DNA from: CAVYPR01 sp052145775
Lineage (GTDB): Bacteria; Actinomycetota; Acidimicrobiia; Acidimicrobiales; RAAP-2
Reading direction: 5' to 3'
Length of the DNA stretch: 44,036 nucleotides
NCBI GenBank assembly: GCA_052145775.1
Contig: JBKQNY010000046.1
Location: forward strand, 1 to 44,036
Shown here: positions 6,429 to 15,112 of the stretch, in pieces
How the letters are laid out: each line of letters starts with the position of its first letter
Position numbering within the stretch: the stretch's first letter is position 1
The notes under the pieces: model-generated
Seen by the model: the letters and a program-made list of their open reading frames with translations, nothing else
Told to the model about the DNA's origin: nothing
Databases searched by the model: none
Program-made: the position numbers and the translations under genes

Positions 6429-7913
6429 ATGGACCCCGACCGGGTGGCGCGGGTGCGCCTGGCGGCCCTCGAGGCGTCCGAGCGGCTCGGGGCCTCCGAC
6501 GCCGAGGTGCGCCTGGAGGACGTGCGGTCCCAGATCGTGGCCCTGCGCGATGGCCGGCTGGAGACGGCGGCCGACGACACCATGGTGGGAGTCGGGCTTC
6601 GGGTGGTCCACGACGGCGCCATCGGATTCGCCGCCACCGTGGCCGTCGACGAGGACGCCGCGGTGGCGCTGGCCGAGCAGGCGGTGGCGGCGGCCCGCAC
6701 CACGGCCCTGGCCGGCGGTCGGCGGGTGGAGCTGGCCCCCGAGCCGCCCCATCCCGGTGTCACCTGGGTGGCCCCCCACCGCACCGATCCGGTCACGGTC
6801 CCCCTCGCCGACAAGGTGGCGCTCTTGGAGGAGTGGAGCCGCCGGCTCCTCGACGCCCCCGGCGTCGACCACGTCACGGCCCACGTGCTGGCCGTCTCGG
6901 AGGAGAAGCACTACGCCGACCTCGCCGGCACCACCGCCGCACAGAAGCGGGTCCGCCTCCACCCGGCCCTCTCGGCCGTCTCCCTGGCCGACGGCGGGGG
7001 GTTCGAGGAGATGCGGACGGTGGCGCCCCCCGCCGGCCGGGGCTGGGAGTACCTCGAGGGCGAGGGGTGGGACTGGGAGGCGGAGCTGTCCGGTCTGCCC
7101 GAGCTGCTGGCGGCCAAGGTGGCGGCCCCGTCGGTGGAGGCCGGGCCCTACGACCTGGTCATCGACCCCACCAACCTCTGGCTGACCATCCACGAGTCGG
7201 TCGGCCACGCCACCGAGCTCGACCGGGCGCTCGGCTACGAGGCGGCCTATGCCGGCACCTCCTTCGCCACCCCCGACAAGCTCGGGTCCCTTCGCTACGG
7301 GTCCCCCCTCATGCACGTCACCGGCGACCGCACGACCGAGTACGGGCTGGCCACCGTGGCCATCGACGACGAGGGCGTCGAGGCGCGCGCCTTCGACCTG
7401 GTGCGCGACGGGGTGCTCGTCGGCTACCAGCTCGATCGGGGCATGGCCGCCCTCGCCGGCGAGGGTCGATCGAACGGCTGCGCCTTCGCCGACTCGCCCC
7501 TCCACGTCCCCATCCAGCGGATGGCCAACGTGTCCCTCCAGCCCGCCGCGGGCGAGGGCCCGACCACCGAGGACCTCATCTCGGGAGTCGAGCGGGGCAT
7601 CTACATCGTCGGCGACAAGAGCTGGTCGATCGACATGCAGCGCTATAACTTCCAGTTCACCGGCCAGCGTTTCTTCCGCATCCTCGACGGCCGCTTGGCC
7701 GGGCAGGTGCGCGACGTCGCTTACCAGGCCAACACCACCGAGTTCTGGGGCTCGCTGGCCGGCCTCGGCGGTCGGTCCACCTACCTCCTCTCCGGGGCCT
7801 TCAACTGCGGCAAGGGCCAGCCGGGTCAGGTGGCCCCGGTGGGGCACGGCTGCCCGGCGGCCCTCTTCGAGCAGGTGCGCGTCCTCAACACCCGAGAGGA
7901 GTCCGGCCGGTGA
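6429..7913 (+). CDS. tldD: Metalloprotease TldD
   Basis: The 494-aa product carries HESVGH at residues 255-260, the zinc-binding HExxxH motif of the TldD/TldE family, and the late regions GDKSWSIDMQRYNFQFTGQ and FNCGKGQPGQVAPVGHGCP. TldD and TldE form a protease that processes modified peptides and degrades unfolded ones. Here no RiPP precursor gene is adjacent, so a housekeeping role is more likely (inference). ATG 6429 lies just after the oxidoreductase stop; GTG 6411 is an alternative overlapping it. The stop overlaps the tldE start (GTGA), consistent with stoichiometric synthesis. Confidence 0.93.
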   Translation: MDPDRVARVRLAALEASERLGASDAEVRLEDVRSQIVALRDGRLETAADDTMVGVGLRVVHDGAIGFAATVAVDEDAAVALAEQAVAAARTTALAGGRRVELAPEPPHPGVTWVAPHRTDPVTVPLADKVALLEEWSRRLLDAPGVDHVTAHVLAVSEEKHYADLAGTTAAQKRVRLHPALSAVSLADGGGFEEMRTVAPPAGRGWEYLEGEGWDWEAELSGLPELLAAKVAAPSVEAGPYDLVIDPTNLWLTIHESVGHATELDRALGYEAAYAGTSFATPDKLGSLRYGSPLMHVTGDRTTEYGLATVAIDDEGVEARAFDLVRDGVLVGYQLDRGMAALAGEGRSNGCAFADSPLHVPIQRMANVSLQPAAGEGPTTEDLISGVERGIYIVGDKSWSIDMQRYNFQFTGQRFFRILDGRLAGQVRDVAYQANTTEFWGSLAGLGGRSTYLLSGAFNCGKGQPGQVAPVGHGCPAALFEQVRVLNTREESGR

Positions 7914-9292
7914 GCGGGCTGCCCCCGGCCCCCGACGTCGTGGAGGAGGTGCTGGCCCGGTCGGGCGGCGACTGCGTCGTCCTGGTGGAGGAGACCCACG
8001 ACGCCGAGGTCCGCTTCGCCAACAACACCACCACCACCAACGGCGTCCGCCTCGACCGCCGGGTGAGCGTCATCGCCCTGTCCCCGGTCGAGGGAGGGTG
8101 GTCGGCCGGCATCGCCCGGCGGGGCGGGGACGTCGACGCGACCGAACTGGTGGGGGCGGCCGAGCACGACGCCGCCACCGGTGCGGCAGCCGAGGACGCC
8201 GCGCCGCTCTTGGCCGGGAGCGCCGAGCCGTCGTTCGACCGCCCCCCGGACCACACGGACCTCTCGGTGCTCTCGGGCGTGCTCGCCTCCCTCTCCGGCG
8301 CCTTCGCCCGGGCCGAGGCGGCGGGCCGGGTGCTGTCGGGGTACGCCGAGCACCAGGTGGCCACCACCTACCTGGGCACGACCACCGGCCTGCGGCTCCG
8401 CCACGTCCAGCCCACCGGCGCGCTCCACCTGGTGGGCCGGAGCCGCGACGGCCAGCGATCGGCCTGGGCCGGGTCCGGCACCGCCGACTTCGCCGACGTC
8501 GCCCTCGAACCCCTCGAGGAGCGCGTGGCCACCGGGTTGGACTGGGCGCGGCGGCGCGTCGACCTCGGTCCCGGCCGCTACGAGGTGGTCCTCCCGCCCG
8601 ACGCCGTGGCCGACCTCATGGTGGCCCTGGCCGAGGCGGCCGGCGGGAGGGAGGCCGAGGAGGGGAGGACCGTCTTCTCCGCGCCCGACGGGCACACCCG
8701 GCTGGGCGACGCCCTCTCGACGCTCCCCTTCGAGCTTTGGAGCGACCCGGCGGCCGACGGGCTCGAGTGTGCGCCGTTCCTCGCCACCGCGGCCTCCTCC
8801 CCCGACGTCTCGGTCTTCGACAACGGCCTTCGGGTCGGCCGGGTCGGGTGGATCGAGGGCGGACGGCTCGGCCGGCTCCGCTACCACCGCGCCGGGGCGG
8901 CTCGCGCCGGCGTCGAGGTCACCCCGCCGGTCGACAACCTCGCGCTCGACCTCCCCGGCGCCGGGTCGTCCCTCGACGACATGGTGGCCAGCACCGAGCG
9001 CGGGCTGCTGCTCACGTGCCTGTGGTACATCCGGGAAGTCGACCCCACCACCCTCCTGCTCACCGGCCTCACCCGCGACGGCGTCTACGTGGTCGACGAC
9101 GGCAAGGTGGTCGGGGCGGCCAACAACTTCCGCTTCAATGAGAGCCCGGTCGACCTCCTGGCCCGGACCACCGAGGCCGGGGCATCGGTGCGGTCCCTCG
9201 GGCGCGAGTTCGGCGAGTGGGTCAACCGCACCCGTATGCCGCCGCTGCGGGTCCCCGACTTCAACATGAGCTCGGTCAGCCCGGCCAGCTGA
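7910..9292 (+). CDS. pmbA: TldE/PmbA subunit of the TldD-TldE protease
   Basis: The 460-aa product is homologous along its length to TldD-family proteins but lacks the HExxxH motif, as expected of the non-catalytic TldE/PmbA partner. Recognisable segments are FANNTTTTNG, DNLALDLPGAGSSLDDMVAST, RGLLLTCLWYIREVD and NNFRFNESPVDLL. The GTG at 7910 overlaps the TldD stop by GTGA. It is the last gene of the oxidoreductase-tldD-tldE run; the next gene has its own promoter. Confidence 0.92.
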   Translation: MSGLPPAPDVVEEVLARSGGDCVVLVEETHDAEVRFANNTTTTNGVRLDRRVSVIALSPVEGGWSAGIARRGGDVDATELVGAAEHDAATGAAAEDAAPLLAGSAEPSFDRPPDHTDLSVLSGVLASLSGAFARAEAAGRVLSGYAEHQVATTYLGTTTGLRLRHVQPTGALHLVGRSRDGQRSAWAGSGTADFADVALEPLEERVATGLDWARRRVDLGPGRYEVVLPPDAVADLMVALAEAAGGREAEEGRTVFSAPDGHTRLGDALSTLPFELWSDPAADGLECAPFLATAASSPDVSVFDNGLRVGRVGWIEGGRLGRLRYHRAGAARAGVEVTPPVDNLALDLPGAGSSLDDMVASTERGLLLTCLWYIREVDPTTLLLTGLTRDGVYVVDDGKVVGAANNFRFNESPVDLLARTTEAGASVRSLGREFGEWVNRTRMPPLRVPDFNMSSVSPAS

Positions 9293-9384
9293 CCGGCGCA
9301 TCCCTGCGGCAGCGGGCACCCAAGGGGCCGGCACCTCTCAGCAGCCGCACCGGGGGCACACAGCGGGTTCAGAGCTTCGATCGT

Positions 9385-9390
9385 TACCGT
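9385..9390 (+). promoter_or_regulatory. -10 box TACCGT, leaderless promoter of the GT-C-like gene
   Basis: TACCGT ends exactly 6 bases before ATG 9397, placing the expected transcript start on the A of the ATG. No ribosome site precedes the ATG. Confidence 0.5.
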
Positions 9391-9396
9391 GCCGCC

Positions 9397-10863
9397 ATGA
9401 GCACGTCGACGCTGGTCATGCCCGAGACCCAACCGCCCGTCGTCGCCGGGGCCCGGCGCCGCCCGCCGATCGCCGAGGTGGCGGTGGCCGTCGGGGCCTT
9501 CGCCCTGTTCTGCCTCGTCGTCCTCACCAAGGCGACCCGGCTGCTCGAGCCCGACGACTCCGCCTACCTGGCCTCGATCATCGCCCTCTCGCACGGTCAC
9601 GTGACGCTCAGCACCGCGCAGTACCACGCACTCTCGGCCCAGATGCAGGCCCGCTACGGCACCGGGATCCAGCAGTGGGTCCACCTGCCCGACGGCCGGT
9701 GGATGAGCGAGAAGAACCCGGGCTACCCCTTCTACGCCGTCGCCTTCTACTGGCTCGGCATGCTCCGCGCTGCGCCGCTGTTCGCCGCCGGACTGGCCTC
9801 GGTCGGCCTCTTCGCCGGGGCTCGCCGCTGGCTGGGTCGGTGGGGCGGCACCTGGGCGGTGATCCTCTTCCTCTCCTCCGGCGCGGCGGTCGCCTTCGCC
9901 TGGCGGCCGACCATGCCCTCGTTCACCGACGCCTCGCTGGTCGCCGCCGGCGCCGGGGCGCTGCTGTGGACGGCGCTCGCCACCGAGGCCTCGGCGCGGC
10001 GGCGGACGCTGGTCGGTCTGTGCGGGTTCGTCGCCCTGGAGGCGGCTGTGTTCATCCGCTACACCGACATCGTCATGGCCGCGGTGGCCGCCGTCGCCAT
10101 CGTGGTGTTCCACCGACGGGCCCGGATCCCGGTGCGGTCGCTGCTGTGGTGGTACGGGTCGCTGGCGGCGTTCGCCGCTCTCGTGCTCGCCTTCGACGCC
10201 AGCTTCTACGGCGGCCCCCTCAAGACCGGCTACGGCGTGGGCGAGATCACCTTCAGCCTGAGCGCCGTCGTCCCCAACCTCAAGCTCATGCCCTCCCACC
10301 TCGTCGAGGCCGTCCCCGCGCTCGTGCTCGGCCTGGCCGCCCTCGTGTGGATGGCGGCGCGGTTCGTGGTGTCGTTGGATCGCACCGCCGACCCGCTCGC
10401 GGCCGCGGCCGCCCGGCGCGACGCGGCGGTCGGCGCCGTGCTCGCCGTCGGCTGGTTCGCGCTGTGGGCGCTCTACGCCGCCTACACCTGGACCGCCCAG
10501 ATGGGAGGTGGCGCGGGACCGGGGGGAGGCGGAGGCGGTGGGGGTGCCATCCACATCATCCGCTTCTACCTTCCGGCCATTGGCCTCATCGCCCTCCTCG
10601 CGGCATGGCTGCTCGCCCAACTGCCCCGCTGGGTGCCCCCGCTCGTGCTGGTAGCGGTGGCCGGGCTCGGCCTGTGGTCGTTCGAGAGCCTCACCGCCGC
10701 CGGCGCGCTCGGCGGCCCCGGGGGCGGGTTCCCCGGCGGCCTCCCGTCGGGAGGGGGCGGAAGGTTCCAACCGGGCTCGCGCCCGCCGGCCGGGGGACGT
10801 CCCGCCACCGGAGGACCGCCGCCGGGGTCGGGCTCGGGGTTCCCGGCCGGCTCGCCGCCGTGA
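9397..10863 (+). CDS. Polytopic membrane protein, probable GT-C (ArnT/PMT-like) glycosyltransferase
   Basis: The 488-aa product has about ten hydrophobic segments starting with VAVAVGAFALFCLVVL. The first extracytoplasmic loop begins LEPDDSAYLASIIALSHGHV, where the acidic pair fits the catalytic loop of GT-C transferases using lipid-linked sugars. A late HIIRFYLPAIGLIALLAAW resembles the end of GT39-like proteins. The sugar and acceptor are unknown, and an orphan membrane protein cannot be excluded. Two low-complexity parts stand out: a glycine run (about residues 371-382) and a Gly/Pro-rich tail of about 50 residues. ATG 9397 is chosen because of the leaderless -10 box; an upstream open stretch overlaps the tldE gene. 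Confidence 0.7.
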   Translation: MSTSTLVMPETQPPVVAGARRRPPIAEVAVAVGAFALFCLVVLTKATRLLEPDDSAYLASIIALSHGHVTLSTAQYHALSAQMQARYGTGIQQWVHLPDGRWMSEKNPGYPFYAVAFYWLGMLRAAPLFAAGLASVGLFAGARRWLGRWGGTWAVILFLSSGAAVAFAWRPTMPSFTDASLVAAGAGALLWTALATEASARRRTLVGLCGFVALEAAVFIRYTDIVMAAVAAVAIVVFHRRARIPVRSLLWWYGSLAAFAALVLAFDASFYGGPLKTGYGVGEITFSLSAVVPNLKLMPSHLVEAVPALVLGLAALVWMAARFVVSLDRTADPLAAAAARRDAAVGAVLAVGWFALWALYAAYTWTAQMGGGAGPGGGGGGGGAIHIIRFYLPAIGLIALLAAWLLAQLPRWVPPLVLVAVAGLGLWSFESLTAAGALGGPGGGFPGGLPSGGGGRFQPGSRPPAGGRPATGGPPPGSGSGFPAGSPP

Positions 10864-10914
10864 GCAACGACCCTCGGGCGGCGGCCGTTGACCGGACCCC
10901 CCAACGGGCGTGAC

Positions 10915-10920
10915 TAGCGT
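10915..10920 (+). promoter_or_regulatory. -10 box TAGCGT, leaderless promoter of the M20 peptidase gene
   Basis: TAGCGT ends 7 bases before ATG 10928. The same hexamer recurs upstream of the genes at 26646 and 29482. Confidence 0.5.
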
Positions 10921-10927
10921 CAACGTG

Positions 10928-12343
10928 ATGGATCGCGCCCTCGTCGACCGCCTCTTCGAGGACGACGTCCTCCCGGCCCTCGACGCCTACACCCGCATCC
11001 CCTGCCTCTCCCCCGCCTACGACCCGGGGTGGGCGACCGAGGGACATCTCCACCGGGCGGCGGCGCTCCTGGCCGAGTGGTGCGCCAAGCGGCCGGTTCC
11101 CGGTCTGGGTGTGGAGGTGCTCGACCTGCCCGGCCGCACCCCGGTCCTTGTTGCCGAGACCGGCGGCGACGCGCCGGGCAACGTCCTCGTCTACGGCCAC
11201 CTCGACAAGCAGCCTCCCCAGGGAGTGTGGCAGGACGGGCTCGGCCCCTACACGCCGGTGCGCCACGGCGACCTCCTCTACGGCCGGGGCACCGCCGACG
11301 ACGGCTACGCCGTCTTCGCCGCCATGATCGCCCTCGAGGCGGTGGTGGCCTCCGGCGCGCCTCTCCCCCGGGTGGTGGTCCTCATCGAGGCCAGCGAGGA
11401 GAGCGGCAGCCCGGACCTGCCCGCCCACCTGGCCGCGCTGAAAAAGAGGATCGGGGTACCCGACCTCGTTGTCTGCCTCGACTCGGGGTGCCTCACCTAC
11501 GACCGGCTGTGGCGCACCGCGTCGCTGCGGGGCGCCCTGGTGGCCACCGTCCGGGTCGACGTGCTGACGGAGGGCGTCCACAGCGGCCTGGCCGGGGGGG
11601 TCGTCCCCTCCTCCTTCCGACTCCTGCGTCAGCTGCTGTCGAGGATCGAGGACGAGCGCACCGGCGAGATACTCCTGCCCGAGTTGCGGGCCGAGGTGCC
11701 CGGACCGGTCCGGTCCGAGCTGGCGGCGGTGGCCGCCGAGCTGCCCGGGGTGGCCACCGACGACCTGCCGACCGTGGACGGCCTGATCCTCTCGGGCGCC
11801 GACGACGCCGAGCGCCTGGTCGGCCGCTCCTGGTCGACGGCGCTCGCCCTCACCGGCATCGACGGCGTGCCGTCGGTGCGCGACGGGGGCAACGTGCTGC
11901 GGCCTTTCACCGAGGCCAAGTGCTCGATCCGGCTCCCGCCGCCGGTCGACGCCGCCCGTGCGGCCGAGGCCCTGGTGGCCGCGCTCACCACCGACCCTCC
12001 CGACGGGGCGAGGGTCACCGTCGAGGTGGAGTCGGCGGCCGAGGGGTGGCAGGCGCCGGACCCCGCCCCCTGGGTGGCCGCCGCGCTGACCAGGGCCTCG
12101 GAGGCGTGCTTGGGGCGCGCCGCGTCCACCTACGCTGAAGGAGGCTCCATCCCGTTCCTGTCCCCCCTGGCCGACCAGTTCCCCGGCATCCAGCTGGTGG
12201 CGACCGGCGTGCTCGGTCCGGGCAGCAACGCCCACGGGCCCAACGAGTTCCTCCACCTGCCGATGGCCAAGGCGGTCACGGTGGCCGTCGCCGAGCTGGT
12301 GGCCGAAGCGGGCCGAAATTACCCAGCTCATAGAGGTGGTTGA
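10928..12343 (+). CDS. M20-family zinc peptidase (carnosinase/dipeptidase type)
   Basis: The 471-aa product shows the M20 metal-site series in order: YGHLDKQP with H91, GRGTADDGY with the bridging Asp, the catalytic EASEESGS, VCLDSG and, near the C terminus, the His of HGPNEFLHL. A dimerisation lid lies between (TEGVHSGLAGG). Family members hydrolyse dipeptides or N-acylated amino acids in the cytoplasm; the order of motifs fits the dipeptidase/carnosinase branch. ATG 10928 is favoured over GTG 10910 because the TAGCGT box ends 7 bases before it. It stands alone between two genes with their own start signals. Confidence 0.9.
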   Translation: MDRALVDRLFEDDVLPALDAYTRIPCLSPAYDPGWATEGHLHRAAALLAEWCAKRPVPGLGVEVLDLPGRTPVLVAETGGDAPGNVLVYGHLDKQPPQGVWQDGLGPYTPVRHGDLLYGRGTADDGYAVFAAMIALEAVVASGAPLPRVVVLIEASEESGSPDLPAHLAALKKRIGVPDLVVCLDSGCLTYDRLWRTASLRGALVATVRVDVLTEGVHSGLAGGVVPSSFRLLRQLLSRIEDERTGEILLPELRAEVPGPVRSELAAVAAELPGVATDDLPTVDGLILSGADDAERLVGRSWSTALALTGIDGVPSVRDGGNVLRPFTEAKCSIRLPPPVDAARAAEALVAALTTDPPDGARVTVEVESAAEGWQAPDPAPWVAAALTRASEACLGRAASTYAEGGSIPFLSPLADQFPGIQLVATGVLGPGSNAHGPNEFLHLPMAKAVTVAVAELVAEAGRNYPAHRGG

Positions 12344-12409
12344 GGGATTTCTTACAAACCGCGGCTTGACTGGGTCATGACGCAGTCTCCCAACTGTAAA
12401 GGAACCGAC

Positions 12410-14299
12410 ATGAACGAGACACAGGACCACACCACCGAGGGCGGGGCGACCGCAGGGGCAGCCGGCACCGAGCCCGCCGCCGCGGTTGCCGGGTCCGGCA
12501 CCGAGCCCGCCGCCCCCGAGCCCGCCGCCGCGGTTGCCGGGTCCGGCTCCGAGCCTGAGGTGGCCGAGGCCGGCCAGACCCCGTCCAGTGACGCGTGGAT
12601 CGCGCCCGAGCCGGCCGCCGCCGCCGACCCGACCCCTTCGGCCGGGTCCGTGCCGCTCGACCCGACCCCTCCGGCCGGATCCGCGCCGTTCAACCCGACC
12701 CCTCCGGCCGGATCCGCGCCGTTCAACCCTCCGGCGGAGCCGACGGTGCCGGGCGGGTGGCCGGGTGGCGACCCGACGACGGCCCCGGGCTGGCCGGGTG
12801 GCCCCACCGCCCCCGCGGGCGCCTGGGCCGCGTCTGCGGCCGCCCCGGGCGGATGGCCCGCCGGCGCCCCCACCTCTCCGGGTGGCTGGCCCGGCGCGGG
12901 GTGGACCCCGCCGGCCAGCGGCTGGACACCGAGCGGGACGGGCTGGCAGCCGCCGGGAGCGGGCTGGACCCCGCCCCCCGGGGGATGGGTCCCGCCCGGC
13001 CAGGGCTGGGCGCAGCCCGTCCCACCTCAGCCGCACCGACGCAAGAACCACCTGACGGCGGTCGTCGTGGCCGTCGCGCTGGTGGCCCTCCTCGTCGGGG
13101 CGGGCGCCGTGGGGTACGTCGTGCGCACCCCCAGCCCGGCACCCGTGGCCAGCCGGACCATCCCTCGGGCGGGGACATTCCCCTTCGGCGGGAAGACATC
13201 GACAACCACAACATCGGGATCGTCGTCGTCGGGGGGCTCGAGCTCCTCGGCCTCGGGCAGCCCGTCGGACACCGCGGCCATCGCCGCCGAGGTCGACCCC
13301 GGACTGGTCGACATCAACACCACGCTCAAGGCTGAGAACGAGGAGGCGGCCGGCACCGGCCAGGTCCTCACCTCAAACGGCGAGGTGCTCACCAACAACC
13401 ACGTGATCGAGGGGGCAACAACAATCTCGGTCACCGACATCGGCAACGGGAAGACCTACTCGGCCACCGTGGTCGGCTACGACCGCAGCGAGGACGTGGC
13501 GGTCATCCAACTGAAGGACGCCTCCGGTCTCAAGACCGTGTCCATCGGCAACTCCTCGGACGTGGCCAAGGGTGAGGGCGTGGTCGGTATCGGCAACGCC
13601 GGCGGCGTGGGTGGGACCCCCAGCGTGGCCGGCGGCTCCATCACCGCCCTGGGACAGTCGATCACCGCCAGCGACTCGGGTGACGGCACCTCGGAGAAGC
13701 TGACCAACCTCATCCAGACCAACTGCGACATCCAGCCCGGCGACTCGGGCGGTCCGCTGGTCAACACCTCGGGCAAGGTCGTCGCCATGGACACGGCCGC
13801 CTCGGGTTCGTCGGGGGGCGGGTTCTCCTTCCGCACCCAGACAGGCCAGACAGCCTCCAGCCAGGGCTTCTCGATCCCCATCAACGAGGCGATCACACTG
13901 GCCAAGAAGATCGAGGCCGGGGACTCCTCGACAACGATCCACATCGGCAAGACGGCGTTCATCGGGATCGAGGTCTCCAACACAGGCTCGTCCGGCAGTT
14001 CGAGCGGCGGCGGCGGCTTCAACTTCACAACCGGTGCCACAACAGCGACACCCGGCTCCTCCACAACCAAGGGCGCCCACGTGGCCGGCACCGTCCCCAA
14101 CGAGCCGGCGGACCAGGCCGGACTGGTCAAGGGTGACGTGATCACCGCGATCAACGGCAAGAGCGTCACATCGGCCACAGCGCTCACCTCCCTCCTCGAG
14201 CTCTACCACCCGGGCAATACGATCAAGCTGACCTGGGTGACCGCATCGGGACAGAAGCAGTCGGCGACAGTCACGCTGGCCACAGGCCCGTCGGCGTAG
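12410..14299 (+). CDS. HtrA/DegP-like membrane-anchored serine protease with PDZ domain
   Basis: The 629-aa product has a cytoplasmic Ala/Pro/Gly-rich N terminus of about 200 residues that turns into W-P-G-rich repeats. One transmembrane helix follows (HLTAVVVAVALVALLVGAGAV), then a Ser/Thr-rich linker and a trypsin-like domain with H331 (TNNHVIEG), D362 (SEDVAVIQL) and S446 (GDSGGP). A C-terminal PDZ domain (GTVPNEPADQAGLVKGDVI) ends the protein. It probably acts in envelope protein quality control. ATG 12410 has an AAAGGA ribosome site 7 bases upstream; ATG 12377 is an alternative. From about 13190 the gene uses ACA for Thr unusually often, including runs of two, although ACC and ACG dominate elsewhere. 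Confidence 0.9.
   Translation: MNETQDHTTEGGATAGAAGTEPAAAVAGSGTEPAAPEPAAAVAGSGSEPEVAEAGQTPSSDAWIAPEPAAAADPTPSAGSVPLDPTPPAGSAPFNPTPPAGSAPFNPPAEPTVPGGWPGGDPTTAPGWPGGPTAPAGAWAASAAAPGGWPAGAPTSPGGWPGAGWTPPASGWTPSGTGWQPPGAGWTPPPGGWVPPGQGWAQPVPPQPHRRKNHLTAVVVAVALVALLVGAGAVGYVVRTPSPAPVASRTIPRAGTFPFGGKTSTTTTSGSSSSGGSSSSASGSPSDTAAIAAEVDPGLVDINTTLKAENEEAAGTGQVLTSNGEVLTNNHVIEGATTISVTDIGNGKTYSATVVGYDRSEDVAVIQLKDASGLKTVSIGNSSDVAKGEGVVGIGNAGGVGGTPSVAGGSITALGQSITASDSGDGTSEKLTNLIQTNCDIQPGDSGGPLVNTSGKVVAMDTAASGSSGGGFSFRTQTGQTASSQGFSIPINEAITLAKKIEAGDSSTTIHIGKTAFIGIEVSNTGSSGSSSGGGGFNFTTGATTATPGSSTTKGAHVAGTVPNEPADQAGLVKGDVITAINGKSVTSATALTSLLELYHPGNTIKLTWVTASGQKQSATVTLATGPSA
12470..12548 (+). repeat. Two 30-bp direct repeats, 48-bp period, in the htrA-like N terminus
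   Basis: The same 30-bp unit, encoding EPAAAVAGSG, starts at 12470 and at 12518. It is in frame, giving two 16-aa periods, so copy-number change would only alter the length of the cytoplasmic Pro/Ala tail. Confidence 0.75.
12631..12729 (+). repeat. Three 33-bp tandem repeats (11 aa) in the htrA-like N terminus
   Basis: The protein reads PTPSAGSVPLD, PTPPAGSAPFN, PTPPAGSAPFN. The last two DNA copies are identical or nearly so, which suggests recent tandem duplication. Confidence 0.7.
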
Positions 14300-14351
14300 G
14301 CCACCGGCCACCGGTTTGCGGCACGGGGCCGCCGGGGACGACACTCCGCAC

Positions 14352-15053
14352 ATGACGGAGATCGAGACCCCCGGCGGCCCCATGCCAATTTTCGAGGCTG
14401 AACCCGACGGTGAGCCCCGCGGGGCGATAGTGGTGGTGCAGGAGGCCTTCGGCGTCACCACTCACATCGAGGAGATCGCCCGGCGCCTGGCCCGAGAGGG
14501 ATACCGCGCCGTGGCCCCGGCCCTCTTCCACCGCCAGGGATCGCCGGTCCTCTCCTACGACGACTTCGCGGCGGTCATGCCGGTGATGGGCGAGCTGACC
14601 GAGGGCGGCATCCGAGAGGACCTCGAGGCGACGCTCGGCCACCTCGAGACGGCGGGATTCGGCCCGGGGCGCATCGGGATCGTCGGCTTCTGCATGGGCG
14701 GCAGCGTCACCCTCTACGCCGCCACCCTCCGGCCACTCGGCGCCGCCGTCACCTTCTACGGCGGCGGGGTGACCCAGGGGCGCTTCGGCTTCCCTCCCCT
14801 GCTCGAGCTGGCCCCCGGCCTGCAGACCCCCTGGCTCGGCCTCTACGGCGACCTGGACCAGTCCATCCCCCCCGATGCCGTCGAGCAGCTGCGCGAGGCG
14901 GCGGCCACGGCGGCGGTGGAGACCGAGGTGGTGCGCTTCGCCGACGCCGACCACGGCTTCAACTGCGACGACCGGCCCGCGGCCTTCAACCCGGCCGCCG
15001 CGGCACAGGCCTGGGCCCGCACCCTCGAGTGGTTCGGCCGCCACCTGGGCTGA
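14352..15053 (+). CDS. Dienelactone hydrolase family protein
   Basis: The 233-aa product has the catalytic triad of dienelactone hydrolases: Cys114 in GFCMGGS, Asp167 in LYGDLDQSIPPD and His201 in DADHGFN. The C terminus ends AAQAWARTLEWFGRHL, as usual in the family. Such alpha/beta hydrolases open lactones in chloroaromatic breakdown, but many act on other esters; no aromatic pathway genes are next to it. ATG 14352 is preceded at 6 bases by GACACT, a possible leaderless -10 box. A longer in-frame TTG start at 14316 looks spurious. The P450 gene follows 59 bp downstream with its own ribosome site. Confidence 0.9.
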   Translation: MTEIETPGGPMPIFEAEPDGEPRGAIVVVQEAFGVTTHIEEIARRLAREGYRAVAPALFHRQGSPVLSYDDFAAVMPVMGELTEGGIREDLEATLGHLETAGFGPGRIGIVGFCMGGSVTLYAATLRPLGAAVTFYGGGVTQGRFGFPPLLELAPGLQTPWLGLYGDLDQSIPPDAVEQLREAAATAAVETEVVRFADADHGFNCDDRPAAFNPAAAAQAWARTLEWFGRHLG

Positions 15054-15079
15054 GCCCTGCCCCCGCCCGCGGTCACCGG

Positions 15080-15085
15080 TAACGT
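15080..15085 (+). promoter_or_regulatory. -10 box TAACGT upstream of the P450 gene
   Basis: TAACGT would give a leader of about 20 bases containing GGAGG (15102-15106), which lies 6 bases before ATG 15113. Unlike several neighbours, this gene therefore looks leadered. Confidence 0.4.
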
Positions 15086-15112
15086 GGGCGCAGTCGCACC
15101 CGGAGGGCCCAG

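Noticed and set aside
6550..9141. Long plus frames inside the tldD/tldE region
   Set aside because: They are Ser/Pro/Thr/Arg-rich translations of the shifted frame. TldD and TldE motifs are intact in their own frames.
12366..12400. TTGACT resembling a -35 box before the HtrA-like gene
   Set aside because: No -10-like hexamer lies 16-19 bases downstream; the nearest candidate is about 23 bases away.
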